Positions 54,891 to 63,978 of a DNA stretch of 64,000 bases are shown piece after piece (within the stretch, counting starts at the first letter, position 1; every line of letters begins with the position of its first letter). Below the pieces are notes generated by a model. It was not told the origin of the DNA and ran no database searches. It saw nothing but the letters and a program-made list of their open reading frames with translations. This stretch comes from Luteitalea pratensis (GTDB taxonomy: Bacteria; Acidobacteriota; Vicinamibacteria; Vicinamibacterales; Vicinamibacteraceae). The position numbers and the translations under genes are program-made. The stretch is from positions 5,615,001-5,679,000 of the forward strand of contig NZ_CP015136.1 of assembly GCF_001618865.1 (NCBI RefSeq). The letters run 5' to 3'.

Positions 54891-55991
54891 TCAATTCGCG
54901 AACCGCCGCATCCGGACGTTGAGGATGCAGCCGAAACTCGTGAGCGTGGCGATCATCGACGATCCGCCGTAGCTCATCAGGGGCAGGGTGAGCCCCTTGA
55001 CCGGCGCAAGGCCGGCCGACATCGCGATGTTGTAAATCACCTGGAAGGCAAAACACGAGATCAGGCCCACCACCAGGTAGGCCCCGATGCGATCCCGTGC
55101 GAGCCGCGCCGCCTCCAGCGAGCGGAGCAGCACGAACAGGTACAACCCCAGCGTGGCGAGCACGCCGATGAAGCCGTGCTCCTCGGCGAGCACGGAATAG
55201 ACGAAGTCGTTGTGGGCGACGGGCAGGAACTTGTACTGGCCCTGCGTGCCGTTGAGGAAGCCCTTGCCCGTCAGGCCGCCCGACCCGACGGTGATGCGCG
55301 CCTGGATCTGCTGGTAGCCCGCGCCGCGGGCGTCCTGCGAGGGATCCAGGAAAGTGACGACGCGCGAGCGCTGGTAGTCCTTCAGCCCATACACCCATGC
55401 GACCGGGGTGAGCAGCACGAACACCAGGAGGGCATAGCCGATGAGCCGCAGGCGGAGGCCGGCCGCGTAGGCGATCCCGCCCGCGACCGGCAGCAACGTG
55501 ACCGCCGAGCCGAGGTCCGGCTGGCGCGCGACGAGGAGGAACGGCAGCAGCAGCACGCCGCCGGCAACCGCAAGGTCGCCGCGGCGCAGCGCCGAGAGTT
55601 TGTCCTGACCGAACCACGTGGCGAGCAGCAACGCGAGTGCCGCCTTGGCAAACTCTGAGGGCTGCAGGTTGAAGACGACCAGTGAAATCCAGCGCCGGGA
55701 TCCGCCCGCCACGACGCCGAAGAAGAGGACATAGGTCAGCAGGACGGCGACACCGCCGTAGAAGACCGGCGCGTACTCCGAGAGCGTCCGGTAGTCGATC
55801 AGGAGCATCACCGTCAGCGCTACCAGGCCGATCCCGACGGCGGACAACTGGGTATAGAACTCGCGGCCGACGTGCCCGCGGATCGGGTCGTACGTCGTGC
55901 TGTAGATCATCACCAGGCCGAAGGCGCACAGCAGGAGCACGGCCCCCAACAGGCTCCAGTCGAGGTGCTTGTAGAGGCGTTGTTCAAACAT
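54891..55991 (-). CDS. rodA: Rod-shape SEDS glycosyltransferase RodA
   Basis: 366 residues, about ten membrane spans. SEDS features: GGSRRWISLVVFNLQPSEFAKAALALLLA, VARQPDLGSAVTLLPVAGGI, and the C-terminal GLAPVKGLTLPLMSYGGSSMIATL. RodA polymerises peptidoglycan strands together with the transpeptidase PBP2 (MrdA), encoded just upstream. It belongs to the mreBCD-mrdA-rodA operon on this strand. Heptamers of GGAGTCG type and a family A hairpin sit between it and mrdA. Confidence 0.96.
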   Translation of the reverse strand: MFEQRLYKHLDWSLLGAVLLLCAFGLVMIYSTTYDPIRGHVGREFYTQLSAVGIGLVALTVMLLIDYRTLSEYAPVFYGGVAVLLTYVLFFGVVAGGSRRWISLVVFNLQPSEFAKAALALLLATWFGQDKLSALRRGDLAVAGGVLLLPFLLVARQPDLGSAVTLLPVAGGIAYAAGLRLRLIGYALLVFVLLTPVAWVYGLKDYQRSRVVTFLDPSQDARGAGYQQIQARITVGSGGLTGKGFLNGTQGQYKFLPVAHNDFVYSVLAEEHGFIGVLATLGLYLFVLLRSLEAARLARDRIGAYLVVGLISCFAFQVIYNIAMSAGLAPVKGLTLPLMSYGGSSMIATLTSFGCILNVRMRRFAN

Positions 55992-55997
55992 CGGTTC

Positions 55998-56113
55998 GAC
56001 TCCGGGAGTCGGGAGTCGGGAGTCCGGAGTCGGACATCGGGCACAGGGTGCCGGGTGCCGGGCACCAGGTACCGAAGATCCGGGACGGTAGGGCCGGCTC
56101 TCCGAGCCCGGCC
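55998..56113. repeat. Mixed repeat block: GGAGTCG and CGGGTGC heptamers, family A hairpin
   Basis: GGGAGTC x3 (family H), then GGGTGCC units (family D-like; 56046-56075), then a forward family A hairpin (56087-56113; stem CCGGCTC). Three families lie side by side in the 150-base gap between mrdA and rodA. Confidence 0.88.
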
Positions 56114-56144
56114 ATCCGGCGGTCAGCGTCCGGTCGAACGGGCA

Positions 56145-58079
56145 TCATGGCTCGACACCACCGGGGGTGGGTGTCACCGGCGTGGACGGCGCGCGGTGCT
56201 GCGCCGCGACGACCTCGGCCGGCAACGGCACGCCCGGCGGGACCGGTGTCCCAGGCAGCGGCGGCAGCGTCGGCAGGGGCCGCCCTTCCTGCTTGGCGAA
56301 CCACGTCTCCATCATGTATTTCGCGATCGGCGCGGCAAAGTAACCGTGCTCGGCGTGCTCGGCGAACACGACGCCGGCAATGGTCGGATTCTTCGCCGGC
56401 GCGAAGAACACGAACCAGCCGTGATCGCGCAGATCGCGGTCGCCACGGGCGCGGGCCTTGCCCTGGTTGGAGATGACCTGGGCGGTGCCGGTCTTGCCGC
56501 CAACGTCGTAGCCGACGATCCTGCCGCGGCCGCCGGTGCCTGCACCGTTGACCACCATCCACAGCCCTTCACGGACGACGTCGACGTGTGACAACCCGAG
56601 GTCCTTCTGACCTTCCGGCGGCGGGAGTTGCTCCCAGCCCTTGCCGTTGTCGATCGCCCGCACCATGTGCGGCACGATCCGGGTGCCGCCGTTGGCCACC
56701 GACGCCATCATCACGGCGAGCGAGATGGGCGTCACCGACACCTGACCCTGGCCGATCGACACCGAGATCGTCTCGCCGGCGTACCACTTCTCGCCCGTCC
56801 GCTGCTTCTTCCACGCGGTGGACGGCATGATGCCCCGCGTTTCGTGCGGCAGGTCGACGCCACTCATCTCGCCGAGCCCGAGCGCGGTCGCCCACTTGTG
56901 GATGCGGTCGACGCCGAGCATGTTGCCGAGCGTGTAGAAGTAGACGTTGCACGACTTCTCCAGCGCCTCACGCATCGCGACCGACCCATGGCCGCCGGCC
57001 TTGTGACACTTGAAGTAGCGTCCGTAGAAGGTTGCGCCGCCACTGCAGAACACGCGAGTCTCCGGCGTGACCACGCCTTCTTCGAGACCTGCCACCGCCA
57101 CGGCGATCTTGAACGTCGACCCGGGCGAATAGCGGCCCTGGATGGCGCGGTTGTTCAGCGGCCGAAGCGGGTCGGTCAGCAGGCCGTTCCATTCCTCGCG
57201 GCCGATGCCCGCCGCGAAGGCGTTGGGGTCGTAGGCGGGCAGCGACGACAGCGCCAGCACCTCGCCGCTCGACGGCGCGAGCGCGATCGCGGCACCGCGG
57301 AATCCGTAGTGCCTGAAGGCCTCCTCGGCGGCACGCTGGACGTCGCCGTCGATCGTCAACTGGAGGCGGCGCCCCTCGATCGGATCCTCTTCGCCGAGGA
57401 CGTCGATCTCGCGGCCACGGCTGTTGACGATCACGTGGCGGGCGCCATCGGCGCCCATCAGCAGCGGGTTGTAGGTCTGCTCGACACCGGCCTGCCCCAC
57501 GATCGCCCCGCCCTGGACGTCCTTGTATTCCGGCCGCGCCAGCTGGGCGTCGGTGACCTCGCCGACGTACCCGATCAGGTGCGCCGCCATCGAGTTGGTC
57601 GGGTAACGACGGGTGGGCACCTTCTCCACGATGACGCCCGGCAGTTCGAGCCGGTGCGCGGCGACCGACGCAATCTGCGCCTCGGTCGCATCACGCAGCA
57701 CCACGATCGGCCGGTAAGCGGGCAACCGCTTGTTGCGATCGAGGGCCTCGAGGATGGCTTCGACCGACGCGCCCGTCAGTTGCGCGACGGCATGGGCGGT
57801 CCGCTCGAGGTCGTTGGTCTGCTCGCGAACGATGGAGATGTTGAAGGCGAAACGGTTTTCGACCAGCACCGTGCCGCCCCGATCGAACAGCACCCCGCGC
57901 GGCGCCGCCAGGGGCAACGCCCGCTGGTGGTTGTTCTCCGCCATCTCGAGGAACTGCTGGTGACGCGCAATCTGGAAGTACCAGAACGCTGTCGCCAGCA
58001 CGAGGAAGGCCACGGCGAAGCTCCACTGGAGCACGCGCAGACGCAGCGGCAGGTTGAGGCGTTCCTCGTTGACGAGCAT
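56145..58079 (-). CDS. mrdA: Penicillin-binding protein 2 (MrdA), peptidoglycan transpeptidase
   Basis: 644 residues. One membrane span (VLQWSFAVAFLVLATAFWYF), dimerisation/pedestal domain, then the transpeptidase domain with S-x-x-K in SPGSTFKIAVA, S-x-N in KSCNVYFYTLG and K-T-G in GGKTGTAQV. It crosslinks lateral-wall peptidoglycan with RodA. The C-terminal tail (~600-644) is proline-rich. It is the fourth mre/mrd gene on this strand, 19 bases after mreD. Confidence 0.96.
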   Translation of the reverse strand: MLVNEERLNLPLRLRVLQWSFAVAFLVLATAFWYFQIARHQQFLEMAENNHQRALPLAAPRGVLFDRGGTVLVENRFAFNISIVREQTNDLERTAHAVAQLTGASVEAILEALDRNKRLPAYRPIVVLRDATEAQIASVAAHRLELPGVIVEKVPTRRYPTNSMAAHLIGYVGEVTDAQLARPEYKDVQGGAIVGQAGVEQTYNPLLMGADGARHVIVNSRGREIDVLGEEDPIEGRRLQLTIDGDVQRAAEEAFRHYGFRGAAIALAPSSGEVLALSSLPAYDPNAFAAGIGREEWNGLLTDPLRPLNNRAIQGRYSPGSTFKIAVAVAGLEEGVVTPETRVFCSGGATFYGRYFKCHKAGGHGSVAMREALEKSCNVYFYTLGNMLGVDRIHKWATALGLGEMSGVDLPHETRGIMPSTAWKKQRTGEKWYAGETISVSIGQGQVSVTPISLAVMMASVANGGTRIVPHMVRAIDNGKGWEQLPPPEGQKDLGLSHVDVVREGLWMVVNGAGTGGRGRIVGYDVGGKTGTAQVISNQGKARARGDRDLRDHGWFVFFAPAKNPTIAGVVFAEHAEHGYFAAPIAKYMMETWFAKQEGRPLPTLPPLPGTPVPPGVPLPAEVVAAQHRAPSTPVTPTPGGVEP

Positions 58080-58098
58080 CGTGTCAGGGCCGCGCGCC

Positions 58099-58623
58099 TC
58101 AGCGCACCAGCCGTCGTCCTTCCGCGCGTCGCGTGTACTGGCGTCGCCGCCACCACTCCGGTCCGCGCTCGATCATGCGGGTGGCCACGACGCCGACGAC
58201 AGCATTGAGCAGGCTCTGCACCAGCAGCTGCCGCCAGGGGCGGCCCATCCCGTGTCTCTCTATCATGGCGTACAGTCCGAGGAAACACACGCCGTGCAGC
58301 CATGTCATGGCAAAAAATACGACGCCCCGCGGGATGACGCTGCTGACGATGAACTGCGTCGCGATGACGCCGGCAACGAATCCGGCCAGCGTCTTGGCGA
58401 GGCCAGCGACGCCGAGCACGCCACCTGACAACGCGTCCTGGCAGAGCCCTGCCACGGTACCGCTCACCATGCCGGCCGTGGGTCCGAAGAACAGCGCCGT
58501 CGAGACCACCACGACCAACACCAGGTCGATGGCGATGAGCCGCCCGAAGAGCTGGTAGCCGACGACCGTCTGCAGCATCAGCGCGCCGACGATGGCCACA
58601 CCCGCCAGGAACAGACGCGTCAT
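58099..58623 (-). CDS. mreD: Rod-shape-determining protein MreD
   Basis: 174 residues, five membrane spans (LFLAGVAIVGALMLQTVVGYQLFG, DLVLVVVVSTALFFGPTAGMVSG, LAKTLAGFVAGVIATQFIVSSVI, FAMTWLHGVCFLGLYAMIE, VQSLLNAVVGVVAT). MreD is an integral membrane part of the elongasome linking MreC and the synthases. It overlaps mreC by four bases. Confidence 0.93.
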   Translation of the reverse strand: MTRLFLAGVAIVGALMLQTVVGYQLFGRLIAIDLVLVVVVSTALFFGPTAGMVSGTVAGLCQDALSGGVLGVAGLAKTLAGFVAGVIATQFIVSSVIPRGVVFFAMTWLHGVCFLGLYAMIERHGMGRPWRQLLVQSLLNAVVGVVATRMIERGPEWWRRRQYTRRAEGRRLVR

Positions 58624-59597
58624 GGCAACGGCGCCGCTGGCGGCGGTGGGGACGCCGGCCGCCTGGGTGCGGGCGCGGCAGGCAGAGACGGCCCCGGAGT
58701 TGACTTGGCGGGCACCCCGGGGGCCGGGTTCGACCTCGATGGCGGCGTTGCCGTCGCTGGCTGTGGCCCGCTGACCAGGAGCACCGTGTCGAGCGAGGAG
58801 AAGTCGACCCGCGGGCGGATGGCGATCAACTTGTAGAGCCCGGATCCGCGCTCGACTTTCTCGATGCGGCCGATCACGTAGCCACGCGGGTAGATGCCGT
58901 CCAGCCCGGATGTCATCACCAGGTCGCCGATTGCGACGTCGGACAGGTTCGACACGTACTCCATGCGCAGCGGCGCGTCGCTGTCGGCACCGACGACGAC
59001 GCCACCCGCCCCGTTGCGATCGATGAAAGCGCCCGCCCCGGCGTTGCGATCGATGATCAGCTGCACCTTGGCGGCATGCGCCGCAGGCTCGTCGATGACC
59101 CGGCCGACGACGCCAAGCGGCGACAACACCGCCATGTCGCGGTGGACACCGTCGTTCGCGCCTTTGTCGATGGTGACCGTTCGGAACGCAGCCGCCGGAT
59201 CAGCGGCAATCACCCGCGCCGCCATCGTCGCCGGCAGTTCCGTGCGCTGCAGCTGCAGCAGTTGTTCGAGCTGCTCAGCGCGGCGGGCTTGCGCGTTGGC
59301 GTGCTGAAGTTCGACGCCGAGGCGATCGAGCTGCAGTTGCAGTGCATCCGCGCGAGTACGGTGGCCCTTGAGCGCGACGTAGTTGCCCCAGGCGCCGGCC
59401 ATTCCCTGCGTGACCCAGGCGGTGAGCGCCTGCACCCGCGACAGCGCCCCGAAGATCGTCGTCTCGAGCACGCTCGCGCCCTGCTGCGAGCTGACCTGCG
59501 CCGAAATCAGCAACAGATGGCCGAGCAGGGCCGCCACCAGCAGGTAGCCGGTGCGCTTCTGGAACTCGAGGACGGGACCGCGGTCGTTCGTCAGCAC
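58620..59597 (-). CDS. mreC: Rod-shape-determining protein MreC
   Basis: 325 residues from a GTG start. One membrane span (YLLVAALLGHLLLISAQVS), a coiled coil (~80-120), then the beta domains (VIAADPAAAFRTVTIDKGANDGVHRDMAVLSPLGVVGRVI, GGVVVGADSDAPLRMEYVSNLSDVAIGDLVMTSGLDGIYPRGYVIG). A P/A-rich C-terminal tail follows. It organises PBP2 outside the membrane. The gap to mreB carries family E heptamers. Confidence 0.94.
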   Translation of the reverse strand: MLTNDRGPVLEFQKRTGYLLVAALLGHLLLISAQVSSQQGASVLETTIFGALSRVQALTAWVTQGMAGAWGNYVALKGHRTRADALQLQLDRLGVELQHANAQARRAEQLEQLLQLQRTELPATMAARVIAADPAAAFRTVTIDKGANDGVHRDMAVLSPLGVVGRVIDEPAAHAAKVQLIIDRNAGAGAFIDRNGAGGVVVGADSDAPLRMEYVSNLSDVAIGDLVMTSGLDGIYPRGYVIGRIEKVERGSGLYKLIAIRPRVDFSSLDTVLLVSGPQPATATPPSRSNPAPGVPAKSTPGPSLPAAPAPRRPASPPPPAAPLP

Positions 59598-59609
59598 TCT
59601 CAGGTCACG

Positions 59610-59703
59610 GACGGCCTTCGGCCTTCGGCCTTGGGCCTTCGTTCTTGGTCAGCATTCAGCATTCGGGTTCGGCGTTCGGCGTTCGGCGTTCGGCGTTGGA
59701 CAG
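59610..59703. repeat. CCTTCGG and GCGTTCG heptamer arrays (family E)
   Basis: CCTTCGG, CCTTCGG, CCTTGGG, CCTTCGT units, then CAGCATT units, then GTTCGGC x5 up to nine bases from the mreB stop. It lies between mreB and mreC in the same operon. Confidence 0.9.
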
Positions 59704-59705
59704 CG

Positions 59706-60731
59706 TCAGTCGATTGAAATCTTCCTCAGCAGGTTGAAGTCGGACAGCATGCGGCCGGCACCGAGCACCACCGTCGAGAGCGGATCCTCCGCCATCGCCA
59801 CCGGCAGGCCGGTCTCCTCTCGCAGCCGCTTGTCGAGGTTCTTGAGCAGCGACCCGCCGCCGGTGAGCACGATGCCGCGATCGACGATATCGGCCGAGAG
59901 TTCCGGCGGCGTGCGCTCGAGCGCGATGCGTACGGCATCGACGATCACGTTGACCGTCTCGGCCAGGGCACCGCGGATCTCGCTGTCGCTGATGGTGATG
60001 GTCTTGGGCACGCCTTCGACGAGGTGGCGCCCCTTGATCTCCATCTCCTTCGGATCCTCGAGCGGGAACGCGGAACCGAGTTCCATCTTGATCTGCTCGG
60101 CGGTGCGCTCGCCGATCAGCAGGTTGTAGGTCTTCTTGATGTACTGGATGATCGCCTCGTCCATCTCGTTGCCGGCGACGCGGACGGCCTTGCTGTAGAC
60201 GATCCCGGCCAGCGAGATGACCGCGATGTCGGTCGTGCCACCACCGATGTCCACGATCATGTTGCCGGAGGGCTCGGTGATCGGCATACCGGCGCCGATC
60301 GCCGCGGCCATCGCCTCCTCGACCAGGTGCACCTCGCTCGCCTTGGCCCGGTAGGCGCTGTCCTTCACCGCCCGCTTCTCGACCTGGGTGATCTCGCTCG
60401 GCACGCCGATCACGATGCGCGGCCGCACCCACACGTTGCGGTTGTGCGCCTTCTTGATGAAGTACGTGAGCATCTTCTCGGTGACCTCGAAGTCGGCGAT
60501 GACGCCGTCCTTCATCGGCTTGATGGCCACGATGTTGCCCGGGGTGCGCCCGAGCATGTCCTTGGCCTCCTTGCCGACGGCCTCGATGCGGCCGTTCACC
60601 TTGTTGATGGCGACGATGGAGGGCTCGTTGACGACAATGCCCTTGCCACGCGCGTACACGCACGTGTTGGCCGTGCCGAGGTCGATGGCAAGGTCACTCG
60701 AAAACAACGAGAACAGCGAACGCAGGCTCAC
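59706..60731 (-). CDS. mreB: Actin-like rod-shape protein MreB
   Basis: 341 residues from a GTG start. Nucleotide-binding actin motifs: AIDLGTANTCVY (phosphate 1), VDIGGGTTDIAVIS (phosphate 2), VLTGGGSLLKNLDKRL (adenosine), and the membrane-binding N-terminal amphipathic stretch MSLRSLFSLF. MreB filaments guide lateral peptidoglycan synthesis. The start overlaps the GGDEF gene stop by four bases. A family E heptamer array begins nine bases after its stop. Confidence 0.98.
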   Translation of the reverse strand: MSLRSLFSLFSSDLAIDLGTANTCVYARGKGIVVNEPSIVAINKVNGRIEAVGKEAKDMLGRTPGNIVAIKPMKDGVIADFEVTEKMLTYFIKKAHNRNVWVRPRIVIGVPSEITQVEKRAVKDSAYRAKASEVHLVEEAMAAAIGAGMPITEPSGNMIVDIGGGTTDIAVISLAGIVYSKAVRVAGNEMDEAIIQYIKKTYNLLIGERTAEQIKMELGSAFPLEDPKEMEIKGRHLVEGVPKTITISDSEIRGALAETVNVIVDAVRIALERTPPELSADIVDRGIVLTGGGSLLKNLDKRLREETGLPVAMAEDPLSTVVLGAGRMLSDFNLLRKISID

Positions 60732-61780
60732 TCGGTCGTACTCCCTTTCCGGGCGCCTCTGCCGAGCAGGACGGCCCTGATACCGTTGCGGCCGTGCCGC
60801 TTGACCCAGTACATCGCCTCGTCGGCGGTGCGGATCAGCTCGGCGGCCGAATAGGTCGGGCGGTTCAACGAGGCAACGCCGACCGACACGGTCAGGCGCA
60901 CCTCGACTCCCCTTCCCGACAAGAACGTTTCAGCAGCAACCCGCTGCTGGATGCGGCGGGCCACACCTGTGGCATCGCGCCGGCTGGTCCCGGGCAGCAC
61001 GACCACGAACTCGTCGCCGCCGAACCGCACCGGAGTGTCGGTCAGGCGGACGCAGGCCCGCAGCAGTTGCCCCACTTCGACGAGCGTCTGGCTCCCCAGC
61101 AGGTGGCCGTGACGGTCGTTGACACGCTTGAAGGCGTCGAGATCCAGGAACACGAGCGACAGCGGGCGGCCTGTCCGCGCCAGCTGCGAGAGCTCGCGTT
61201 CCACGGTGTGCTGCAAGTGCCTGGCGTTGAACAACCCCGTGAGGTCGTCAATCGTCGCCAACTCCTCCAGGCGATCCAGATGACGCACGCGAGCCAGCGC
61301 CAGGCCGATCGGCTCGAGGACGTCCCGCCACAACGCCTCGCCTGCCCTGACCACGTCGGGCGGCCGCGGCGCCGGCGTGTTGTCGATCCCGACCAGCACG
61401 CCCGCTACTTCTTCTCGGCCGCGGAGGGGCCACGCGACAGCGGCAGCGTCCGGTCCGGTTCGCAGCACCGCGCGCATCGAGCCGGCACTCCAGGGCGCCT
61501 GCGCGCGGAGCGCCGCGTCGGCGACGGCCAGGACCGCCGGTCCGAGCCGTCGTCCCCGGGGGGCGGGGCCCACACGTTCCGGGCCGTGCGGTCCGGGAAT
61601 CACCAGCGCCCAGGCCTGGAGTGGCAGCCATTCCGACAGCCGGGGGACGAGAAACCGTGCAAGAGCGGCCCCGGTCGCGGGGCGCTGGAGATCGAGCAGC
61701 CAGGCATGCAGCGCCGTGCGGGACGCGAGCTGACGCCGCGCGGCGCGCGGCAGGCGGGGCAGACCAAGGGCCAGGTTCAC
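60728..61780 (-). CDS. Diguanylate cyclase (GGDEF) with N-terminal GAF-like region
   Basis: 350 residues from a GTG start. Residues ~25-165 look like a GAF-type sensory region with no membrane span. The GGDEF domain has an intact active site (FGGDEF, 253-258) and the product-inhibition I-site R245-L-T-D248, five residues before it. IDDLTGLFNARHL and VSVGVASL are typical. It makes c-di-GMP. It is translationally coupled (four-base overlap) to mreB, an uncommon pairing that places c-di-GMP synthesis at the head of the cell-shape operon. Confidence 0.95.
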   Translation of the reverse strand: MNLALGLPRLPRAARRQLASRTALHAWLLDLQRPATGAALARFLVPRLSEWLPLQAWALVIPGPHGPERVGPAPRGRRLGPAVLAVADAALRAQAPWSAGSMRAVLRTGPDAAAVAWPLRGREEVAGVLVGIDNTPAPRPPDVVRAGEALWRDVLEPIGLALARVRHLDRLEELATIDDLTGLFNARHLQHTVERELSQLARTGRPLSLVFLDLDAFKRVNDRHGHLLGSQTLVEVGQLLRACVRLTDTPVRFGGDEFVVVLPGTSRRDATGVARRIQQRVAAETFLSGRGVEVRLTVSVGVASLNRPTYSAAELIRTADEAMYWVKRHGRNGIRAVLLGRGARKGSTTE

Positions 61781-61870
61781 GGGGTCGATACTCGGGTCAG
61801 GCTGTGGCGGGACGGGTGTGCCGGCGGGTCACGAAGCGCCCATCATCATAGCCTTGCACATCCAGTGCCG

Positions 61871-61876
61871 TATAAT
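61871..61876 (+). promoter_or_regulatory. -10 box TATAAT of the foldase gene
   Basis: TATAAT lies ~78 bases before the ATG at 61954. TTGCAC at 61854-61859 is only 11 bases away, so the -35 is unsatisfactory. Confidence 0.5.
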
Positions 61877-61953
61877 GGTGGGTCTTTGTGCCGACGTCGG
61901 CGGGCTTCCGTGCGAAGTCGCAGGACGAACGTCGGCCCCCGGAGAACGACCGT

Positions 61954-63873
61954 ATGACCATGCTCGACCGGATGCGTCGCCACCAGGGGTGGCTCAAGTG
62001 GAGCCTCGGCCTCGTGGTGCTCACATTCGTGTTCTTCTACGTGCCCGACTTCCTGTCGCCGCCCACGGGAACCGGTGCGACCGCCGATGCCGTCGCCACC
62101 GTCCAGGGGCGCGCCATCACCGTGGGCGACTTCACGCGCGCCTACAACGCGCAGCTGGCGCAATTCCGCAACGCCTACGGCAACAACATGAGTCCCGCCA
62201 TGCTGCGCCAGCTCGGGATGGATCGGCAGGTCCTGCAGCAGATGATCGATCAGGAGGCGGTGCTGGCCGAGGCAACGCGGCTCGGGATCTCGGCGACCGA
62301 CGCGGAAGTCCGCGACCGGATCGTCAGCATCCCCGCCTTCCAGGAGAACGGTCAGTTCATCGGCGAGCAGCGCTATCGACAGCTGCTGCGGCTGCAGCGA
62401 CCGCCGATCACCGCGGCGCAGTTCGAGGACGAGATCCGCAACAGCGTGATCCTGGACAAGATGCGCGCGACGCTGACCGAGTGGATCACCGTCTCCGATG
62501 CCGATGCCGACGCGGAGTACCGGCGCCGCAACGAAAAGGTCTCGCTCGAACTGGTGTCGTTCCCGACCGTGTCGTTCCTCGGCCAGGTGCAGGTGACCGA
62601 TGCCGACGTGGCGACCTACTTCGAACAGAGCAAGGACACGTACCGGATCGGCGAGCGCCGCAAGGTGCGCTACCTGCTGCTCGACGCGCAGGCGATCCGC
62701 AACAACATCACCGTGCCCGAGCAGGACATCCAGCGCGCGTACCGGCAGAACATCGAGCAGTACTCGCAGTCCGAGCAGGTGCGCGCCAGCCACATCCTGC
62801 TGAACACCGAAGGCAAGGACGAAGCGGCCGTGCGGGCGAAAGCCGAAGACCTGCTGAAACAGATCAAGGGCGGCGCCGACTTCGAGGCCCTGGCCAGGGC
62901 GAACTCGCAGGACCCGGCCAGCGCCAGCAAGGGCGGCGACCTGGACTTCTTCGGCCGGGGACGCATGGTGCCGGAGTTCGAGGCCGTCGCCTTCACGCTG
63001 CCGGTCGGTCAACTCAGTGACGTCGTGCGCACCCAGTACGGCTTCCACATCATGAAGGTCACCGACAAGAAGGCCGCCGAAGTGCAGCCGCTGGACGCCG
63101 TGCGGCCCCAGATCGCGGAGCAACTGAAGGTCGAACGGGCTCAGACCCGCGTGCAGGATCTCGCGACCGCGATCACCACCGAACTGAAGACGCCGGCCGA
63201 TCTCGACAAGGCCGCCGCCAAGCGCGGCTTGAAGGTGCAGGAGTCGCCGTTCTTCATGCGCAGCGAGCCGATCGCCGGCCTCGGCGCCTCTCCCGAGGTC
63301 TCCGAGCAGGCGTTCACGCTCGACGCCGGGAAGGTCAGCGGGCCCTTGCGAACCGGCACCGGTGTCGCGTTCCTGACCGTCACCGGCAGCGAGGCGGCAC
63401 GCGTGCCCACCCTCACCGAGGTGAAGGAACGCGTGACGACCGACCTGAAGAGGAAGAAGGCGCAGGACGTGGCGCGGACCCGGGCGCAGGCCACCGCCAC
63501 GACCCTGAAGGCGTCGGCCGACTTCACGGCCGCGGCCAAGGCGGCTGGACTGACCCTGCGCACGGCCGAGAACCTGGCGCGCGGCGCCGCCATCCCTGAA
63601 GTCGGGCCCAGCCCGGCTGTAGACCAGGCGGTCTTCTCGCTCCCGCTGGGCGCGGTGAGTGACCCGATCACGACGCCCAACGGCGCCGTGGTGGTCCGGG
63701 TGGCGAGCCGCACCGACGTGCCCGCGACCGACCTCGCCAAGAACCGCGATGCGATCCGCCGGGAATTGGCGTCGCAGAAGCGGTCGCAGTTCTTCGCCAG
63801 CTACATGACCAAGGCCAAGCAAGGCATGGGCATCAACATCGACCAGGCAGTGCTTCAGCGTCTTACGACGTAG
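61954..63873 (+). CDS. PpiD/SurA-like periplasmic peptidyl-prolyl isomerase
   Basis: 639 residues. One N-terminal membrane span (WSLGLVVLTFVFFYVPDFL) as in PpiD, then a SurA_N-type chaperone region (VATVQGRAITVGDFTRAYNAQLAQFRN) and a parvulin PPIC domain at ~285-390 (VRASHILLNTEG, GGADFEALARANSQDPASASKGGDLDFFGRGRMVPEFEAVAF, TQYGFHIMKVTD). A degenerate second parvulin-like region may lie at ~440-620. It helps fold outer-membrane and secreted proteins. ATG 61954 with GGAGAA upstream. The stop is followed by heptamers and then a strong terminator. Confidence 0.92.
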   Translation: MTMLDRMRRHQGWLKWSLGLVVLTFVFFYVPDFLSPPTGTGATADAVATVQGRAITVGDFTRAYNAQLAQFRNAYGNNMSPAMLRQLGMDRQVLQQMIDQEAVLAEATRLGISATDAEVRDRIVSIPAFQENGQFIGEQRYRQLLRLQRPPITAAQFEDEIRNSVILDKMRATLTEWITVSDADADAEYRRRNEKVSLELVSFPTVSFLGQVQVTDADVATYFEQSKDTYRIGERRKVRYLLLDAQAIRNNITVPEQDIQRAYRQNIEQYSQSEQVRASHILLNTEGKDEAAVRAKAEDLLKQIKGGADFEALARANSQDPASASKGGDLDFFGRGRMVPEFEAVAFTLPVGQLSDVVRTQYGFHIMKVTDKKAAEVQPLDAVRPQIAEQLKVERAQTRVQDLATAITTELKTPADLDKAAAKRGLKVQESPFFMRSEPIAGLGASPEVSEQAFTLDAGKVSGPLRTGTGVAFLTVTGSEAARVPTLTEVKERVTTDLKRKKAQDVARTRAQATATTLKASADFTAAAKAAGLTLRTAENLARGAAIPEVGPSPAVDQAVFSLPLGAVSDPITTPNGAVVVRVASRTDVPATDLAKNRDAIRRELASQKRSQFFASYMTKAKQGMGINIDQAVLQRLTT

Positions 63874-63876
63874 CGC

Positions 63877-63924
63877 GAATCGGGAATCGGGTACGGGGTA
63901 CCGGGTACCGGGTACCGGGTACGA
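63877..63924. repeat. GAATCGG and GGGTACC heptamer arrays (families H and D)
   Basis: GAATCGG x2 then GTACGGG, GTACCGG x3 units begin ~4 bases after the foldase stop. Confidence 0.9.
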
Positions 63925-63931
63925 ATACACG

Positions 63932-63968
63932 AAGGGCGGGGCGGCCTCACGGCTTCCCCGCCCTTTTT
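63932..63968 (+). terminator. Rho-independent terminator with T-tract
   Basis: AAGGGCGGGG, 14-base loop, CCCCGCCCTT followed by TTT. This is the clearest classic terminator in the window. Confidence 0.9.
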
Positions 63969-63978
63969 GTCGATTTCC

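Noticed and set aside
54550-54891. Small ORF starting at TGATG after rodA (MVTTSVLFVWQMVLRLLGLTLG...)
   Set aside because: The hydrophobic start is suggestive but two-thirds of the frame overlaps rng out of phase; no RBS or family. Possibly a remnant.
53013-55658. 881-residue open frame antisense to rng and rodA
   Set aside because: It crosses two genes with clear families; composition is typical of a shadow.
61846-63930. 694-residue open frame antisense to the foldase gene
   Set aside because: No recognisable motif and covers a well-supported gene.
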